Below the pieces are notes generated by a model, which saw nothing but the letters and a program-made list of their open reading frames with translations, had not been told where the DNA came from and made no database searches. From Candidatus Microbacterium colombiense (lineage in GTDB: Bacteria > Actinomycetota > Actinomycetes > Actinomycetales > Microbacteriaceae), in contig CP119308.1 of NCBI GenBank assembly GCA_029203165.1, forward strand, positions 3,410,001 through 3,474,000: a DNA stretch of 64,000 bases, read 5' to 3'. Within the stretch, counting starts at the first letter, position 1; each line of letters opens with the position of its first letter. The translations under genes were made by a program, and so were the position numbers. This document shows positions 33,779-42,006 of the stretch, piece by piece.

Positions 33779-33792
33779 CCGGCCGTGAATAA
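33779..33792. promoter_or_regulatory. Shared 14-base motif between the cyd regulator and radA
   Basis: The second copy of CCGGCCGTGAATAA, 41 bases upstream of the regulator start and 47 bases upstream of radA. Its position suits autoregulation and could also affect radA. Confidence 0.6.
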
Positions 33793-33838
33793 TGGCCCCG
33801 CCGATAGGGATGTCAGATGCCGGCGATAGCCTGGGAGC

Positions 33839-35206
33839 ATGGCCACCCGAAAACCCGCTCCCCCGGCGTATGTCTGCACGGAATGCGGGTGGACGACCGC
33901 GAAATGGGTCGGCCGCTGCGGCGAGTGCCAGCAGTGGGGAACCGTGCAGGAGCAGGCCGCACAGACCGGCATCCTGAAGCGCGTGACCGCGATCGCGCCC
34001 ACGGCCGATCGCGCCGCGCGACCGATCACGCAGATCACCACGCAGGATGCTCCGCGCCGATCGAGCGGCGTCGGCGAGTTCGACCGGGTGCTCGGTGGGG
34101 GCGTCGTGCCGGGTGCGGCGATCCTGCTCAGCGGCGAGCCCGGCGTGGGCAAGTCGACGCTGCTGCTCGAGGTCGCCGCGCGGGCGGCGCGTGGCGGACG
34201 ACGCGTGCTGTACGCGAGCGCCGAGGAGTCGCCCGGCCAGGTGCGGCTGCGGGCCGAGCGCACCGGAGCCCTGCACGATGAGCTGTACCTGGCGAGCGAG
34301 ACCGACCTCGCCACGATCCTGGGTCACATCGACGAGGTGCAGCCGCAGCTCGTGATCGTCGACTCCGTGCAGACCGTGTCGTCGTCGATGATCGACGGTG
34401 CCGCCGGCCAGCCCAGCCAGGTGCGTGAGGTCGCCTCGACGCTGATCCGCATCGCGAAGGACCGCGATCTGCCGATCATCATCGTGGGGCACGTGACGAA
34501 AGACGGTCAGGTCGCAGGGCCCCGTGTGCTCGAGCACCTGGTCGATGTGGTCTGCCACTTCGAGGGAGATCGTCAGACGTCATTGCGCTTCATTCGCGCG
34601 CTCAAGAACCGCTTCGGCCCGACCGACGAGGTCGGCTGCTTCGAGATGACGGGCGACGGCATCGCCGAAGTGCCCGATCCTTCCGGACTCTTCCTGTCGC
34701 AGGGCGCGACCGAACCGGGCACCTGCGTCGCGATCTCGCTCGAGGGCCGCCGCGCGCTGCCCGTCGAGGTGCAGGCGCTGACCGTGCCGAGCAAGGCGCC
34801 CAACCCGCGGCGGATCGTGCACGGCGTCGACTCCTCGCGGGTGGCGATGGTGCTCGCGATCCTCGAGAAACGTGCAGGCATCCCCACCGGCGAGCTCGAC
34901 GTGTATGTGTCGACGGTCGGCGGCGTGCGCTTCACCGAGCCGGCGGCCGACCTCGCCATCGCGATCGCGGTCGCGGGATCGATCCAGAACAACGCCGTGC
35001 CGCGCACGGTCGCCGTGGTCGGCGAGCTCAGCCTGGCGGGAGAGATCCGTCCGGTCACGCAGGCGGCGCAGCGCCGATCCGAGGCCGCGCGTCTCGGCTA
35101 CGAACAGGTCGTCGACGACCGGTCGAAGACCCTCCGCGCGGCGCTCAGCGACGTGCGGGCGCGCAACACCGGTCGGCGCCCCGATCGCGACATCCCGCCA
35201 TTCTGA
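33839..35206 (+). CDS. radA: DNA repair protein RadA (455 aa)
   Basis: A RecA-like ATPase and branch-migration helicase of recombination. Layout is canonical: a C4 zinc finger (Cys13, Cys16, Cys27, Cys30), Walker A GEPGVGKST at about residue 100, the RadA-specific KNRFG motif in ALKNRFGPTDEVG, and a C-terminal Lon-protease-like domain (GELDVYVSTVGGVRFTEPAADLAIA). Full length. A TAGCCT -10 box is six bases before the ATG, so the transcript is probably leaderless. Confidence 0.96.
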   Translation: MATRKPAPPAYVCTECGWTTAKWVGRCGECQQWGTVQEQAAQTGILKRVTAIAPTADRAARPITQITTQDAPRRSSGVGEFDRVLGGGVVPGAAILLSGEPGVGKSTLLLEVAARAARGGRRVLYASAEESPGQVRLRAERTGALHDELYLASETDLATILGHIDEVQPQLVIVDSVQTVSSSMIDGAAGQPSQVREVASTLIRIAKDRDLPIIIVGHVTKDGQVAGPRVLEHLVDVVCHFEGDRQTSLRFIRALKNRFGPTDEVGCFEMTGDGIAEVPDPSGLFLSQGATEPGTCVAISLEGRRALPVEVQALTVPSKAPNPRRIVHGVDSSRVAMVLAILEKRAGIPTGELDVYVSTVGGVRFTEPAADLAIAIAVAGSIQNNAVPRTVAVVGELSLAGEIRPVTQAAQRRSEAARLGYEQVVDDRSKTLRAALSDVRARNTGRRPDRDIPPF

Positions 35207-35211
35207 CCGCT

Positions 35212-35231
35212 GACCTCCTGCGTGCGAGGTC
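35212..35231 (+). terminator. Weak hairpin after radA
   Basis: GACCTC and GAGGTC pair around an 8-base loop, extended by two more pairs after a mismatch. It lies between radA and the convergent SseB-like gene, with no U-tract. Confidence 0.35.
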
Positions 35232-35242
35232 GGCGATGAGCC

Positions 35243-35650
35243 TCAGGCGTCGAGTGCCTTGAGCAGTTCCTCGGGCAGGGCCTGCATCGGGTGGGGGCCC
35301 GCGATGTCGAGGAACACGGTCGTGATCGGATGCGCCGCGAGGAACTTCCGCAACCAGGCGGCGTCGTAGATGCCGACGCCGGGGGGCAGGTTCGACGGCT
35401 TGTTCTTCGCGTCGCTGAACAGCAGCAGCGCCAGGTCACCGGTCGCACGGTCGCGGTAGGTCCACACCTCGCCGCTGTCGAGTGGATTGTCGCGGGCTCC
35501 GGGCGAGATCAAGGGCACGACCGTCGTGCCGTTGCGCAGGGCCAGTGCGACGGCGGCGATGTCCTGCTTCTCGAGCGCAAGCGCGAGCGCTTCGGAGCGG
35601 AACTCCTCGGGGGCGGGCTTCTTGCCGGACTTCGCCTTCTTCGCTGCCAT
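35243..35650 (-). CDS. SseB-like domain protein (135 aa)
   Basis: A Lys-rich N-terminus (MAAKKAKSGKKPAPEEF) leads to a small alpha/beta domain with ALALRNGTTVVPLISP, WTYRDRATGDLALLLFSDA and GVGIYDAAWLRKFLAAHPITTVFLDIAGP. The pattern resembles the SseB N-terminal domain common in actinobacterial proteins of unknown role. No catalytic motif. Convergent with radA; upstream is the 346-base spacer with a strong hairpin. Confidence 0.65.
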   Translation of the reverse strand: MAAKKAKSGKKPAPEEFRSEALALALEKQDIAAVALALRNGTTVVPLISPGARDNPLDSGEVWTYRDRATGDLALLLFSDAKNKPSNLPPGVGIYDAAWLRKFLAAHPITTVFLDIAGPHPMQALPEELLKALDA

Positions 35651-35706
35651 GACTCCAGCTTATGCAGGCCGACAGCCGTACGCAGAACGCGGAGGGGAGA
35701 CGATTG

Positions 35707-35754
35707 GGGCCCTCTCGAGTCCCACATTGGGGACTGGGGTACTCGAGAGGGCCC
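35707..35754. repeat. 14-bp perfect inverted repeat
   Basis: GGGCCCTCTCGAGT (35707-35720) and ACTCGAGAGGGCCC (35741-35754) with a 20-base loop. It lies 57 bases upstream of the SseB-like start. There is no U-run, so it is more likely an operator or RNA leader structure than a terminator. Confidence 0.75.
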
Positions 35755-35945
35755 TCGAGCTCTCGAGCGGCGATGTCGAAGCGCTGGGGACGCTGTAGTT
35801 CGACGCCACTGGGGATGGCATATGCCGCATGATCCCGAGAGCCGATCTCAATGGTATCCCAAAGAACGGCCCCTGTCAGCCCCTCGACGAGCATTGGGAA
35901 TGAAATCAGACACTTCCGCACACAAAGTCGGAATATTCGCCGTGT

Positions 35946-35976
35946 TTCGAAGCTCTCACGCCGATTTCGCTTCGAA
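35946..35976 (-). terminator. Possible terminator after the 214-residue membrane protein gene
   Basis: TTCGAAGC (35946-35953) pairs with GCTTCGAA (35969-35976) across a 15-base loop, 20 bases past the stop on the minus strand. No strong U-tract. Confidence 0.35.
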
Positions 35977-35996
35977 GTGCGGACGATTCCGAAGTA

Positions 35997-36641
35997 TCAG
36001 TACAGCAGGATCTGCTTCGAACTGACGCTCGTGAACCCGCCGATCGAGACTTCCACGTGGTACGAGGCCCCGCCACCGGGCGCCCGCTGCCGGTTCTCCT
36101 GGTCGCAGGTCTCGACGCTCGAGCGCGTGCGATCCCACGTGACAGGGTCCTTGCTGGTCACCGTCGCGCCCGCGGTGAGGGTGGCGATCATGCTGCTCGG
36201 GTTCTCCTGGCAGTCCGTCGAACGCCACCACACGTCGGATCCGCTCATCACCGTGAACACCTGTGTCGTCGACCCGACATCCATCGTGCAGTCTGTCGCG
36301 CTCGTGTTCGTCAACGAGATCGACACCTTCGGCAGCACACCCGCGGCGTACGTGTCGGCGTCGGTCACCGCGTTCACCTCGATGTCCGCGGCGGCGCACG
36401 CCACGATCGCCGGCGTCGCGGGCGCCGACGGGTCGGCCGAGGGCGACGCGGCATCCGTCGTGGGCGTCGATGACGGCGTCTCACTCGTCGGCGGCGTGGA
36501 CGCCGGTGCGGTGCCGGCCTGGGCCCAGGGTTGCGCGATCACGAGCCAGATGCCGATCCCGATGGCCGCGAGCAGCAGGATCAGCCCGCCGAAGAGGACC
36601 ACCCGACGCCGACGGTAGACAGCAGCAGAGGGGCGGACCAT
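35997..36641 (-). CDS. Membrane-anchored extracytoplasmic protein of unknown function (214 aa)
   Basis: A basic start (YRRRR) and one helix (VVLFGGLILLLAAIGIGIWLV) anchor the protein. A Pro/Ser/Thr-rich stalk follows (residues about 40-75). The outer domain has four Cys (in VACAAAD, TDCTMD, TDCQEN and ETCDQEN) that could form two disulfides, and a beta-rich pattern ending in SVSSKQILLY. It resembles actinobacterial wall-region proteins of unknown role. It follows the GNAT gene region in the same direction only nominally; no operon partner is clear. Confidence 0.7.
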   Translation of the reverse strand: MVRPSAAVYRRRRVVLFGGLILLLAAIGIGIWLVIAQPWAQAGTAPASTPPTSETPSSTPTTDAASPSADPSAPATPAIVACAAADIEVNAVTDADTYAAGVLPKVSISLTNTSATDCTMDVGSTTQVFTVMSGSDVWWRSTDCQENPSSMIATLTAGATVTSKDPVTWDRTRSSVETCDQENRQRAPGGGASYHVEVSIGGFTSVSSKQILLY

Positions 36642-36650
36642 TCCTCCAGG

Positions 36651-37154
36651 TTAGTTGAGCACCCTGATCATCCGCGTGTTGCCGAGCGTGTTCGGCTTCA
36701 CATGCGCCAAGTCGAGGAACTCCTCGACTCCGGCGTCACCGCTGCGCAGCAGTTGGGAGTACACATCGGGGTCGACGACCTGTTCACCGATGGGCGTGTA
36801 GCCGCGGCGTCCGAAGAAGTCCACCTCGAACGTCAGGCAGAACAGTCGCGACAGACCGAGCGCGGTGGCGTTGGCCTCGAGCCGGTCGACGATGCCGCGT
36901 CCGACGCCTCGGTGCAGCCAGTCGTCGCGCACGAGCAGAGTACGCACCTCGCCGAGATCCTCCCAGATCACGTGCAGGGCTCCGCAGCCGATCAGCTCGC
37001 CGTCGGCCTCGGCCACCACGAACTCCTGCACCGAACCGTAGAGCACGGCGAGATCCTTGCCGAGAAGGATGCGCTGCTCGACCATGGGCTGCAGCAGACT
37101 CCGGATGCCGACGACGTCGGCGCTGCGCGCCGGTCGGACGATGTACTCGCTCAC
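36651..37154 (-). CDS. GNAT amino-acid N-acetyltransferase (167 aa)
   Basis: A single GNAT domain. The acetyl-CoA loop is at VRDDWLHRGVGRGIVDRLEANA, with LIGCGALHVIWEDLGEVRTLLV before it and LFCLTFEVDFFGRRGYTPIG after it. The FFGRRGY pattern and length match short actinobacterial N-acetylglutamate synthases (ArgA type, first step of arginine synthesis), but other substrates are possible. The GTG start at 37154 is six bases from a TAGGCT -10 box, so a leaderless mRNA is likely. Confidence 0.82.
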   Translation of the reverse strand: MSEYIVRPARSADVVGIRSLLQPMVEQRILLGKDLAVLYGSVQEFVVAEADGELIGCGALHVIWEDLGEVRTLLVRDDWLHRGVGRGIVDRLEANATALGLSRLFCLTFEVDFFGRRGYTPIGEQVVDPDVYSQLLRSGDAGVEEFLDLAHVKPNTLGNTRMIRVLN

Positions 37155-37160
37155 ACCACA

Positions 37161-37166
37161 AGCCTA
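37161..37166 (-). promoter_or_regulatory. -10 box of the GNAT gene (leaderless)
   Basis: TAGGCT on the minus strand followed by six bases and the GTG start. Same hexamer and spacing as upstream of arr. Confidence 0.55.
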
Positions 37167-37189
37167 GAACCCACGCGCTGGGAGAACGA

Positions 37190-37223
37190 CGAAGGGGCGG
37201 ATGCCGCAGCATCCGCCCCTTCG
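37190..37223 (-). terminator. Terminator of clpC
   Basis: CGAAGGGGCGGATGC and its complement pair over 15 bases with a 4-base loop, 11 bases past the clpC stop. Strong GC stem without an extended U-tract. Confidence 0.75.
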
Positions 37224-37234
37224 TGATCCGGAGA

Positions 37235-39763
37235 TTACTCGCCGCTGGCGATGGCCAGGTCGGGAGTGGCCGCGATCTCGCCGCCGGTGTTGACGCCGAC
37301 CGAGATCTTCTCGCCGCGCGGGCCGTGCTCGAACTGGAACTCGCCGTCCTTCACGTCGACCTTCACGTGGTCGCCCGCGGAGAGTTCACCGTGCAGGATC
37401 TTCTCGGACAGGCGGTCCTCGATCTCACGCTGCATCGCACGACGCAGCGGACGAGCACCGAGAGCCGGGTCGAAGCCGATCTCGATCAGACGCTCCTTCG
37501 CGGGCTGCGACAACTCGATCGTCATGTCGCGGTCCAGCAGACGCTCGCTCAGGCGCTTGGTGAACAGGTCGACGATCTGCACGAGCTCGCTCTTGGAGAG
37601 CTGCGGGAACACGATGATGTCATCGACACGGTTGAGGAACTCGGGCTTGAAGTTGCGCTTGAGCTCCTCGTTGACCTTGCCCTTCATCCGCTCGTAGTTG
37701 GTCGCGTTGACGCCCTCAGCCTGGAATCCGACGGGTCCACCGGCGATGTCACGCGCACCGAGGTTGGTGGTCATGATGATGACGGTGTTCTTGAAGTCGA
37801 TCATGCGACCCTGGCCGTCGGTCAGACGACCCTCTTCCAGGATCTGCAGGAGCGAGTTGAAGATGTCGGGGTGGGCCTTCTCGATCTCGTCGAAGAGCAC
37901 CACGCTGAACGGCTTGCGGCGCACCTTCTCGGTGAGCTGGCCGCCCTCTTCGAATCCGACGAATCCGGGAGGGGCGCCGAACAGACGCGAGACCGTGTGC
38001 TTCTCACCGAACTCGCTCATGTCGAGCGAGATGAGAGCGGCTTCGTCGTCGAACAGGAACTCGGCGAGCGCCTTGGCGAGCTCGGTCTTTCCGACACCCG
38101 TGGGGCCGGCGAAGATGAACGAACCAGAGGGACGCTTCGGGTCCTTGAGGCCGGCGCGCTGACGACGGATCGTCTTGGACAGTGCGGCGATGGCCTCTTC
38201 CTGGCCGATGACGCGCTGGTGCAGTGCCTTCTCCATGAAGACGAGTCGGCTGGACTCCTCCTCCGTGAGCTTGAAGACCGGGATGCCGGTCGCCTGGGCG
38301 AGCACCTCGGCGATCAGCCCCTCGTCGACGACCGCGGGGGTCGAGACGTCACCCGAACGCCACTGCTTCTCGAGACGCAGGCGCTCGGCGAGGAGGTTCT
38401 TCTCCTCATCGCGCAGCGATGCGGCCTTCTCGAAGTCCTGCTCCTCGGAGGCGATCTCCTTCTGCTCGCGCACCTTGGCGATCTTCTCGTCGAACTCGCG
38501 CAGCTCCGGCGGGCTCGAGAGGATCGACAGACGCAGGCGTGCGCCGGCCTCGTCGATCAGGTCGATGGCCTTGTCGGGCAGGAAGCGGTCGGAGACGTAA
38601 CGGTCGGCGAGGTTCGCCGCCGCGACGATCGCGCCGTCGGTGATCTGCACCTTGTGGTGCGCCTCGTAGCGGTCGCGCAGCCCCTTGAGGATGTTGATCG
38701 CGTGGGGCAGGCTCGGCTCGGCGACCTGGATCGGCTGGAAGCGGCGCTCGAGCGCAGCATCCTTCTCGAAGTGCTTGCGGTACTCGTCGAGCGTCGTGGC
38801 ACCGATCGTCTGCAGCTCGCCACGGGCGAGGAGCGGCTTCAGGATGCTGGCGGCGTCGATCGCGCCCTCGGCGGCACCCGCACCCACCAGGGTGTGGATC
38901 TCGTCGATGAAGACGATGATGTCGCCGCGCGTGCGGATCTCCTTGGTGACCTTCTTGAGGCGCTCCTCGAAGTCACCGCGGTAGCGGGAACCGGCGATGA
39001 GCGAGCCGAGGTCGAGCGAGTACAGCTGCTTGTCCTTCAGCGTCTCGGGCACATCGCCCTTGACGATCGCCTGGGCGAGGCCCTCGACGACCGCGGTCTT
39101 GCCGACGCCGGGCTCACCGATCAGGACCGGGTTGTTCTTGGAGCGGCGAGACAGGATCTGCATGACCCGCTCGATCTCCTTCTCGCGACCGATGACCGGG
39201 TCGAGCTTGTTGTCACGCGCGGCCTGCGTCAGGTTGCGCCCGAACTGGTCGAGCACGGCGGAGCCGCCCTGCGCACCGGCGGGCGAGTCGTTGCTCTGCG
39301 CGCCGACGGCTGCGGGCTCGCGTCCGGGAGCGCCGGAGAGCAGCTGGATGACCTGCTGGCGGACCTTGTTGAGGTCGGCGCCGAGCTTGACGAGCACCTG
39401 CGCGGCGACGCCCTCACCCTCGCGGATGAGGCCGAGCAGGATGTGCTCGGTGCCGATGTAGTTGTGGCCGAGCTGCAGGGCCTCGCGGAGGCTGAGCTCG
39501 AGGACCTTCTTGGCGCGCGGGGTGAAGGGGATGTGGCCGGTCGGCTGCTGCTGACCCTGGCCGATGATGTCCTGCACCTGCTCGCGCACGGCGTCGAGGG
39601 AGATGCCCAGGGACTCCAGTGCCTTGGCGGCGACGCCCTCACCTTCGTGGATGAGGCCGAGCAGGATGTGCTCGGTTCCGATGTAGTTGTGGTTGAGCAT
39701 CTTCGCCTCTTCTTGGGCGAGGACGACCACACGACGGGCTCGGTCCGTGAATCTCTCGAACAT
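37235..39763 (-). CDS. clpC: ATP-dependent Clp protease ATPase subunit ClpC (842 aa)
   Basis: A Hsp100 unfoldase that feeds proteins to ClpP and is essential in many actinobacteria. Two N-terminal Clp_N repeats (HNYIGTEHILLGL occurs twice), first AAA+ module with GEPGVGKTA, a ClpC-type UVR middle segment (EEQDFEKAASLRDEEKNL), and a second AAA+ module with GPTGVGKTELAKALAEFLFD. The C-terminal D2-small domain ends in an acidic tail. The ATG at 39763 has AAGGAG upstream; a longer in-frame start has none. Transcribed alone. No ClpP gene is in the window. Confidence 0.97.
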   Translation of the reverse strand: MFERFTDRARRVVVLAQEEAKMLNHNYIGTEHILLGLIHEGEGVAAKALESLGISLDAVREQVQDIIGQGQQQPTGHIPFTPRAKKVLELSLREALQLGHNYIGTEHILLGLIREGEGVAAQVLVKLGADLNKVRQQVIQLLSGAPGREPAAVGAQSNDSPAGAQGGSAVLDQFGRNLTQAARDNKLDPVIGREKEIERVMQILSRRSKNNPVLIGEPGVGKTAVVEGLAQAIVKGDVPETLKDKQLYSLDLGSLIAGSRYRGDFEERLKKVTKEIRTRGDIIVFIDEIHTLVGAGAAEGAIDAASILKPLLARGELQTIGATTLDEYRKHFEKDAALERRFQPIQVAEPSLPHAINILKGLRDRYEAHHKVQITDGAIVAAANLADRYVSDRFLPDKAIDLIDEAGARLRLSILSSPPELREFDEKIAKVREQKEIASEEQDFEKAASLRDEEKNLLAERLRLEKQWRSGDVSTPAVVDEGLIAEVLAQATGIPVFKLTEEESSRLVFMEKALHQRVIGQEEAIAALSKTIRRQRAGLKDPKRPSGSFIFAGPTGVGKTELAKALAEFLFDDEAALISLDMSEFGEKHTVSRLFGAPPGFVGFEEGGQLTEKVRRKPFSVVLFDEIEKAHPDIFNSLLQILEEGRLTDGQGRMIDFKNTVIIMTTNLGARDIAGGPVGFQAEGVNATNYERMKGKVNEELKRNFKPEFLNRVDDIIVFPQLSKSELVQIVDLFTKRLSERLLDRDMTIELSQPAKERLIEIGFDPALGARPLRRAMQREIEDRLSEKILHGELSAGDHVKVDVKDGEFQFEHGPRGEKISVGVNTGGEIAATPDLAIASGE

Positions 39764-39899
39764 GCTGTGACTCCTTATTCGCACGGGGCGAAGACGCTTC
39801 TCGCGCCTGTACATCGAGAGTAACCACCGCGCGCGGCGGGTATGCCCGTGTTCGCCGTCGGCGGAGTGAGGGGGTCGCCCTGCCGGAGAAGCGGCGGGG

Positions 39900-39960
39900 T
39901 TGACGGGCGTTATCGACAGTCGTTATGTTAACGCTTATCGCTAATAACGACTATCGATAA
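39900..39960 (+). promoter_or_regulatory. Promoter and operator of the DUF2975 operon
   Basis: TTGACG (39900-39905) and TATGTT (39924-39929) form a promoter with an 18-base spacer. A 17-bp inverted repeat with one mismatch, TTATCGACAGTCGTTAT (39910-39926) against ATAACGACTATCGATAA (39944-39960), overlaps it, and an extra TTATCG lies at 39935-39940. The XRE-type regulator at the end of the operon is the natural candidate to bind here. Confidence 0.65.
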
Positions 39961-39969
39961 GGAGCGATC

Positions 39970-40590
39970 ATGAACCCGACCAAGCAGAACCCACTGTCCC
40001 GCGGTGACACGGGCGCCCTCATCGCGTTCTGCGGCGCGGGAGTCGCGATCGCCACCACCATCACGATCCTCTCCGGCGTGCGCATCGCGGAACTCGCCAG
40101 GGGCACCGACGTACCGGTGCTCGTCGAGTTCGTCGGCCAGCGCGTCGAGATCCCGCTCGGCGCCGGCGGCACCGGTGTGGTGCCCGTCGAACTCGATCGC
40201 GCCACGATCACGGCGCCCGAGCTGCCGATGATGGCGACCGTTCCCGGCATCCTCGGGCAGATCATCCAGATCATCACCATCATCGTCGTGATCGGGAGCC
40301 TGATCCTGCTGGCGCGCAGCATGCTGAGCGGGCGCATCTTCGGTCGCGGACGCACGACGCTCGTCGCCACGGCCGGAATCACCGGACTCGTCGGATTCGC
40401 GATGGTGCGCTTCTTCGAGAACATGCTGGCCAACGCCACCGTTGCCGCCGTCACCGATACCGCCGATGCGAACGCCGTCATCAGCGTCGAGCCGTTCACG
40501 TTCATCCTCGCGGCGTTCGTGGTCGCCCTCATCACCACGGTGTTCGTGATCGGCGATCGCCTGCAGCGCGACACGGAAGGACTCGTCTGA
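39970..40590 (+). CDS. DUF2975-type membrane protein (206 aa)
   Basis: Four hydrophobic segments: TGALIAFCGAGVAIATTITI, ILGQIIQIITIIVVIGSLIL, TTLVATAGITGLVGFAMV and FTFILAAFVVALITTVFVIG. A DUF2975 layout of uncertain role, common beside small XRE regulators (as in the yoaS-yozG pair of Bacillus). AAGGAG precedes the ATG. The tail RLQRDTEGLV repeats at the end of the next protein, hinting at a shared ending function. Its stop shares a base with the next ATG. Confidence 0.75.
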   Translation: MNPTKQNPLSRGDTGALIAFCGAGVAIATTITILSGVRIAELARGTDVPVLVEFVGQRVEIPLGAGGTGVVPVELDRATITAPELPMMATVPGILGQIIQIITIIVVIGSLILLARSMLSGRIFGRGRTTLVATAGITGLVGFAMVRFFENMLANATVAAVTDTADANAVISVEPFTFILAAFVVALITTVFVIGDRLQRDTEGLV

Positions 40591-41339
40591 TGTTCGGCTA
40601 CTCCTCGAACGAGCTCTGGCCCTCGCTCCTCTTCATCGCCGCGGGGCTCGCCGTCGTCGCTGTCATCGTCGGAATCGTGGTCTGGCGAGGGAAGCGGCGC
40701 GGCAGCCGCACTCTCGCCATCGACGCCGCCCTCACGGTCTCCGGATGGTGGGTCACCCTGTCGGCGCTGGGGGCGATCGTCATCGTGCTGAAGGTGTTCA
40801 CGGCCGACTTCGCCGAGATCGCCTCCACGTCCATCTGGGTGCCGTGGCCGCAAGATCTGCCGTGCTCGGATGAGTTCGAGCCCGTCGGCGCGGTGCTCAA
40901 CTGCGGGGGCGGGACGATCTCGAACATCACCGTGGGCGGTGCGTCGCTCGGGTTGCGGGCGCTCGCGGGCGCCGCGCAGCTCTCCAACCTCGCGTTCACC
41001 ACGATGCCGGCCGCGATGCTCATGGTCATCTGCTTCCAGACTCTCCGGGGCCGCACGTTCTCTCACACCGTGTCGCGTGCTCTCACGATCGGTGCGGTCG
41101 GCGTGCTCGTGTTCGGGGTCGCGTCCGACCTGCTGGGCGCGATCGCCGCGACGGCCGCGCTCCGCGAGGTCTTCCCGCCGGACAGCCAGTGGTATCCGAT
41201 GACCTTCTCCCTCAACGTCACACCGCTCCCGTTCGCCGCGGCCCTCGGCCTCATCGCCCTCGCCGCCGTGTTCCGTCAGGGCCTCCGCCTGCAACAGGAG
41301 AAGGAAGCGCTGCTCAAGGACACGGAGGGGCTGGTGTGA
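40590..41339 (+). CDS. Membrane protein of the DUF2975 operon (249 aa)
   Basis: About five membrane helices (LLFIAAGLAVVAVIVGIVVW first) with an outer loop holding two Cys (in DLPCSDEF and VLNCGGGT) that could form a disulfide. Not assigned to a named family. The C-terminus KDTEGLV repeats that of the preceding protein, suggesting the two are related or interact. TGATG and GTGA overlaps on either side make it the middle gene of a tightly coupled trio. Confidence 0.7.
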   Translation: MFGYSSNELWPSLLFIAAGLAVVAVIVGIVVWRGKRRGSRTLAIDAALTVSGWWVTLSALGAIVIVLKVFTADFAEIASTSIWVPWPQDLPCSDEFEPVGAVLNCGGGTISNITVGGASLGLRALAGAAQLSNLAFTTMPAAMLMVICFQTLRGRTFSHTVSRALTIGAVGVLVFGVASDLLGAIAATAALREVFPPDSQWYPMTFSLNVTPLPFAAALGLIALAAVFRQGLRLQQEKEALLKDTEGLV

Positions 41340-41572
41340 CTCCCGCCGACAACGACGACGAGCTCACCGGCATCCACTGCCGACTCGATGAGCTGCTCGT
41401 CGACCGCGGGATGACCCTGACCGAGCTCAGCGCGCGGGTCGGGGTCAGCATCGTCAACCTGTCGGTGCTGAAGAACGACCGAGCCCGCGCCATCCGCTAC
41501 TCCACGCTCCGCGCGATCTGCGAGGCGCTGGAGTGCGAGGTCGGCGACCTCCTCGTGCTCGCTCCCCGCTGA
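41336..41572 (+). CDS. XRE-family (YozG-like) transcriptional regulator (78 aa)
   Basis: A compact Cro/CI-type helix-turn-helix: LLVDRGMTLTELSARVGVS, then IVNLSVLKNDRARAIRYSTL and a final ALECEVGDLLVLAPR. The GTG at 41336 overlaps the previous stop. Small regulators of this type sit with DUF2975 genes in Firmicutes and Actinobacteria and probably control their own operon through the palindrome at 39910-39960. Confidence 0.85.
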   Translation: MTPADNDDELTGIHCRLDELLVDRGMTLTELSARVGVSIVNLSVLKNDRARAIRYSTLRAICEALECEVGDLLVLAPR

Positions 41573-41585
41573 CTCGGGCGGAATC

Positions 41586-41942
41586 TCAGGTGGCGGGCGG
41601 GGGCGTCGGCGCGGCGGATGCCGGGGCCAGCGGCTCCACGACCACCGCGGTGCCGTAGGCGCAGATCTCCGTGAAGTTCGCGATGGATCCGGCGTCGAAG
41701 CGCATCGCGACGATCGCGTTCCCGCCGCGCTGCTGCGCCTGATCCCACATGCGCCCCATCACGACCTGCCGCGCCTCGTACATGACCTGCGTGTACTCCG
41801 GGATCTCGCCGCCGCCGAGCGAGCGGAAACCCGCGGTGAACCCCTGGCCGAAGTCGGTGGAGCGCACGGTGAGCCCCATCACCTCACCCAGGACCTGAGT
41901 GATGCGGTAGCCGGGCACGTCGTTGGTCGTCACGATGAACAT
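41586..41942 (-). CDS. YbjQ/UPF0145-type heavy-metal-binding fold protein (118 aa)
   Basis: The YbjQ_1 family pattern is clear: MFIVTTNDVPGYRITQVLGE, then GLTVRS, EARQVVMGRMWDQAQQRGGN and AIVAMRFDAGSI with ICAYGTAVVVEPL at the end. The family forms a pentameric or similar ring and its function is not established. Start at the ATG at 41942. Convergent with the XRE gene. A GC-rich repeat region follows upstream. Confidence 0.85.
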   Translation of the reverse strand: MFIVTTNDVPGYRITQVLGEVMGLTVRSTDFGQGFTAGFRSLGGGEIPEYTQVMYEARQVVMGRMWDQAQQRGGNAIVAMRFDAGSIANFTEICAYGTAVVVEPLAPASAAPTPPPAT

Positions 41943-42006
41943 GAGGACATGGTGGCAGAGCGATGCCCGATGCGGCAGCCCCGCGTGCGCGCCGCGCGGC
42001 ATCCGC

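Larger units (their letters stand above)
35651..35996. other. 346-base intergenic region with two inverted repeats, poorer in G+C
   Basis: No convincing gene. The part from about 35800 to 35996 is visibly richer in A and T than its surroundings. It holds a 14-bp perfect inverted repeat (35707-35754) near the SseB-like gene start and a second TTCGAAGC/GCTTCGAA pair (35946-35976) just past the stop of the 214-residue membrane protein. A minus-strand frame starting at 35921 (MRKCLISFPMLVEG) reads acceptably for about 60 codons but has no ribosome binding site. Confidence 0.6.

Noticed and set aside
35436..35921. A 161-codon minus-strand frame starting MRKCLISFPMLVEG
   Set aside because: Only the first 60 codons look protein-like, no ribosome binding site is present, and the rest is out of frame over the SseB-like gene.
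37223..39823. An 866-codon open frame on the plus strand opposite clpC
   Set aside because: It mirrors ClpC throughout. Its translation is a low-complexity Leu/Gly/Asp/Arg mix, with no domain and no ribosome binding site; a high-GC shadow frame.
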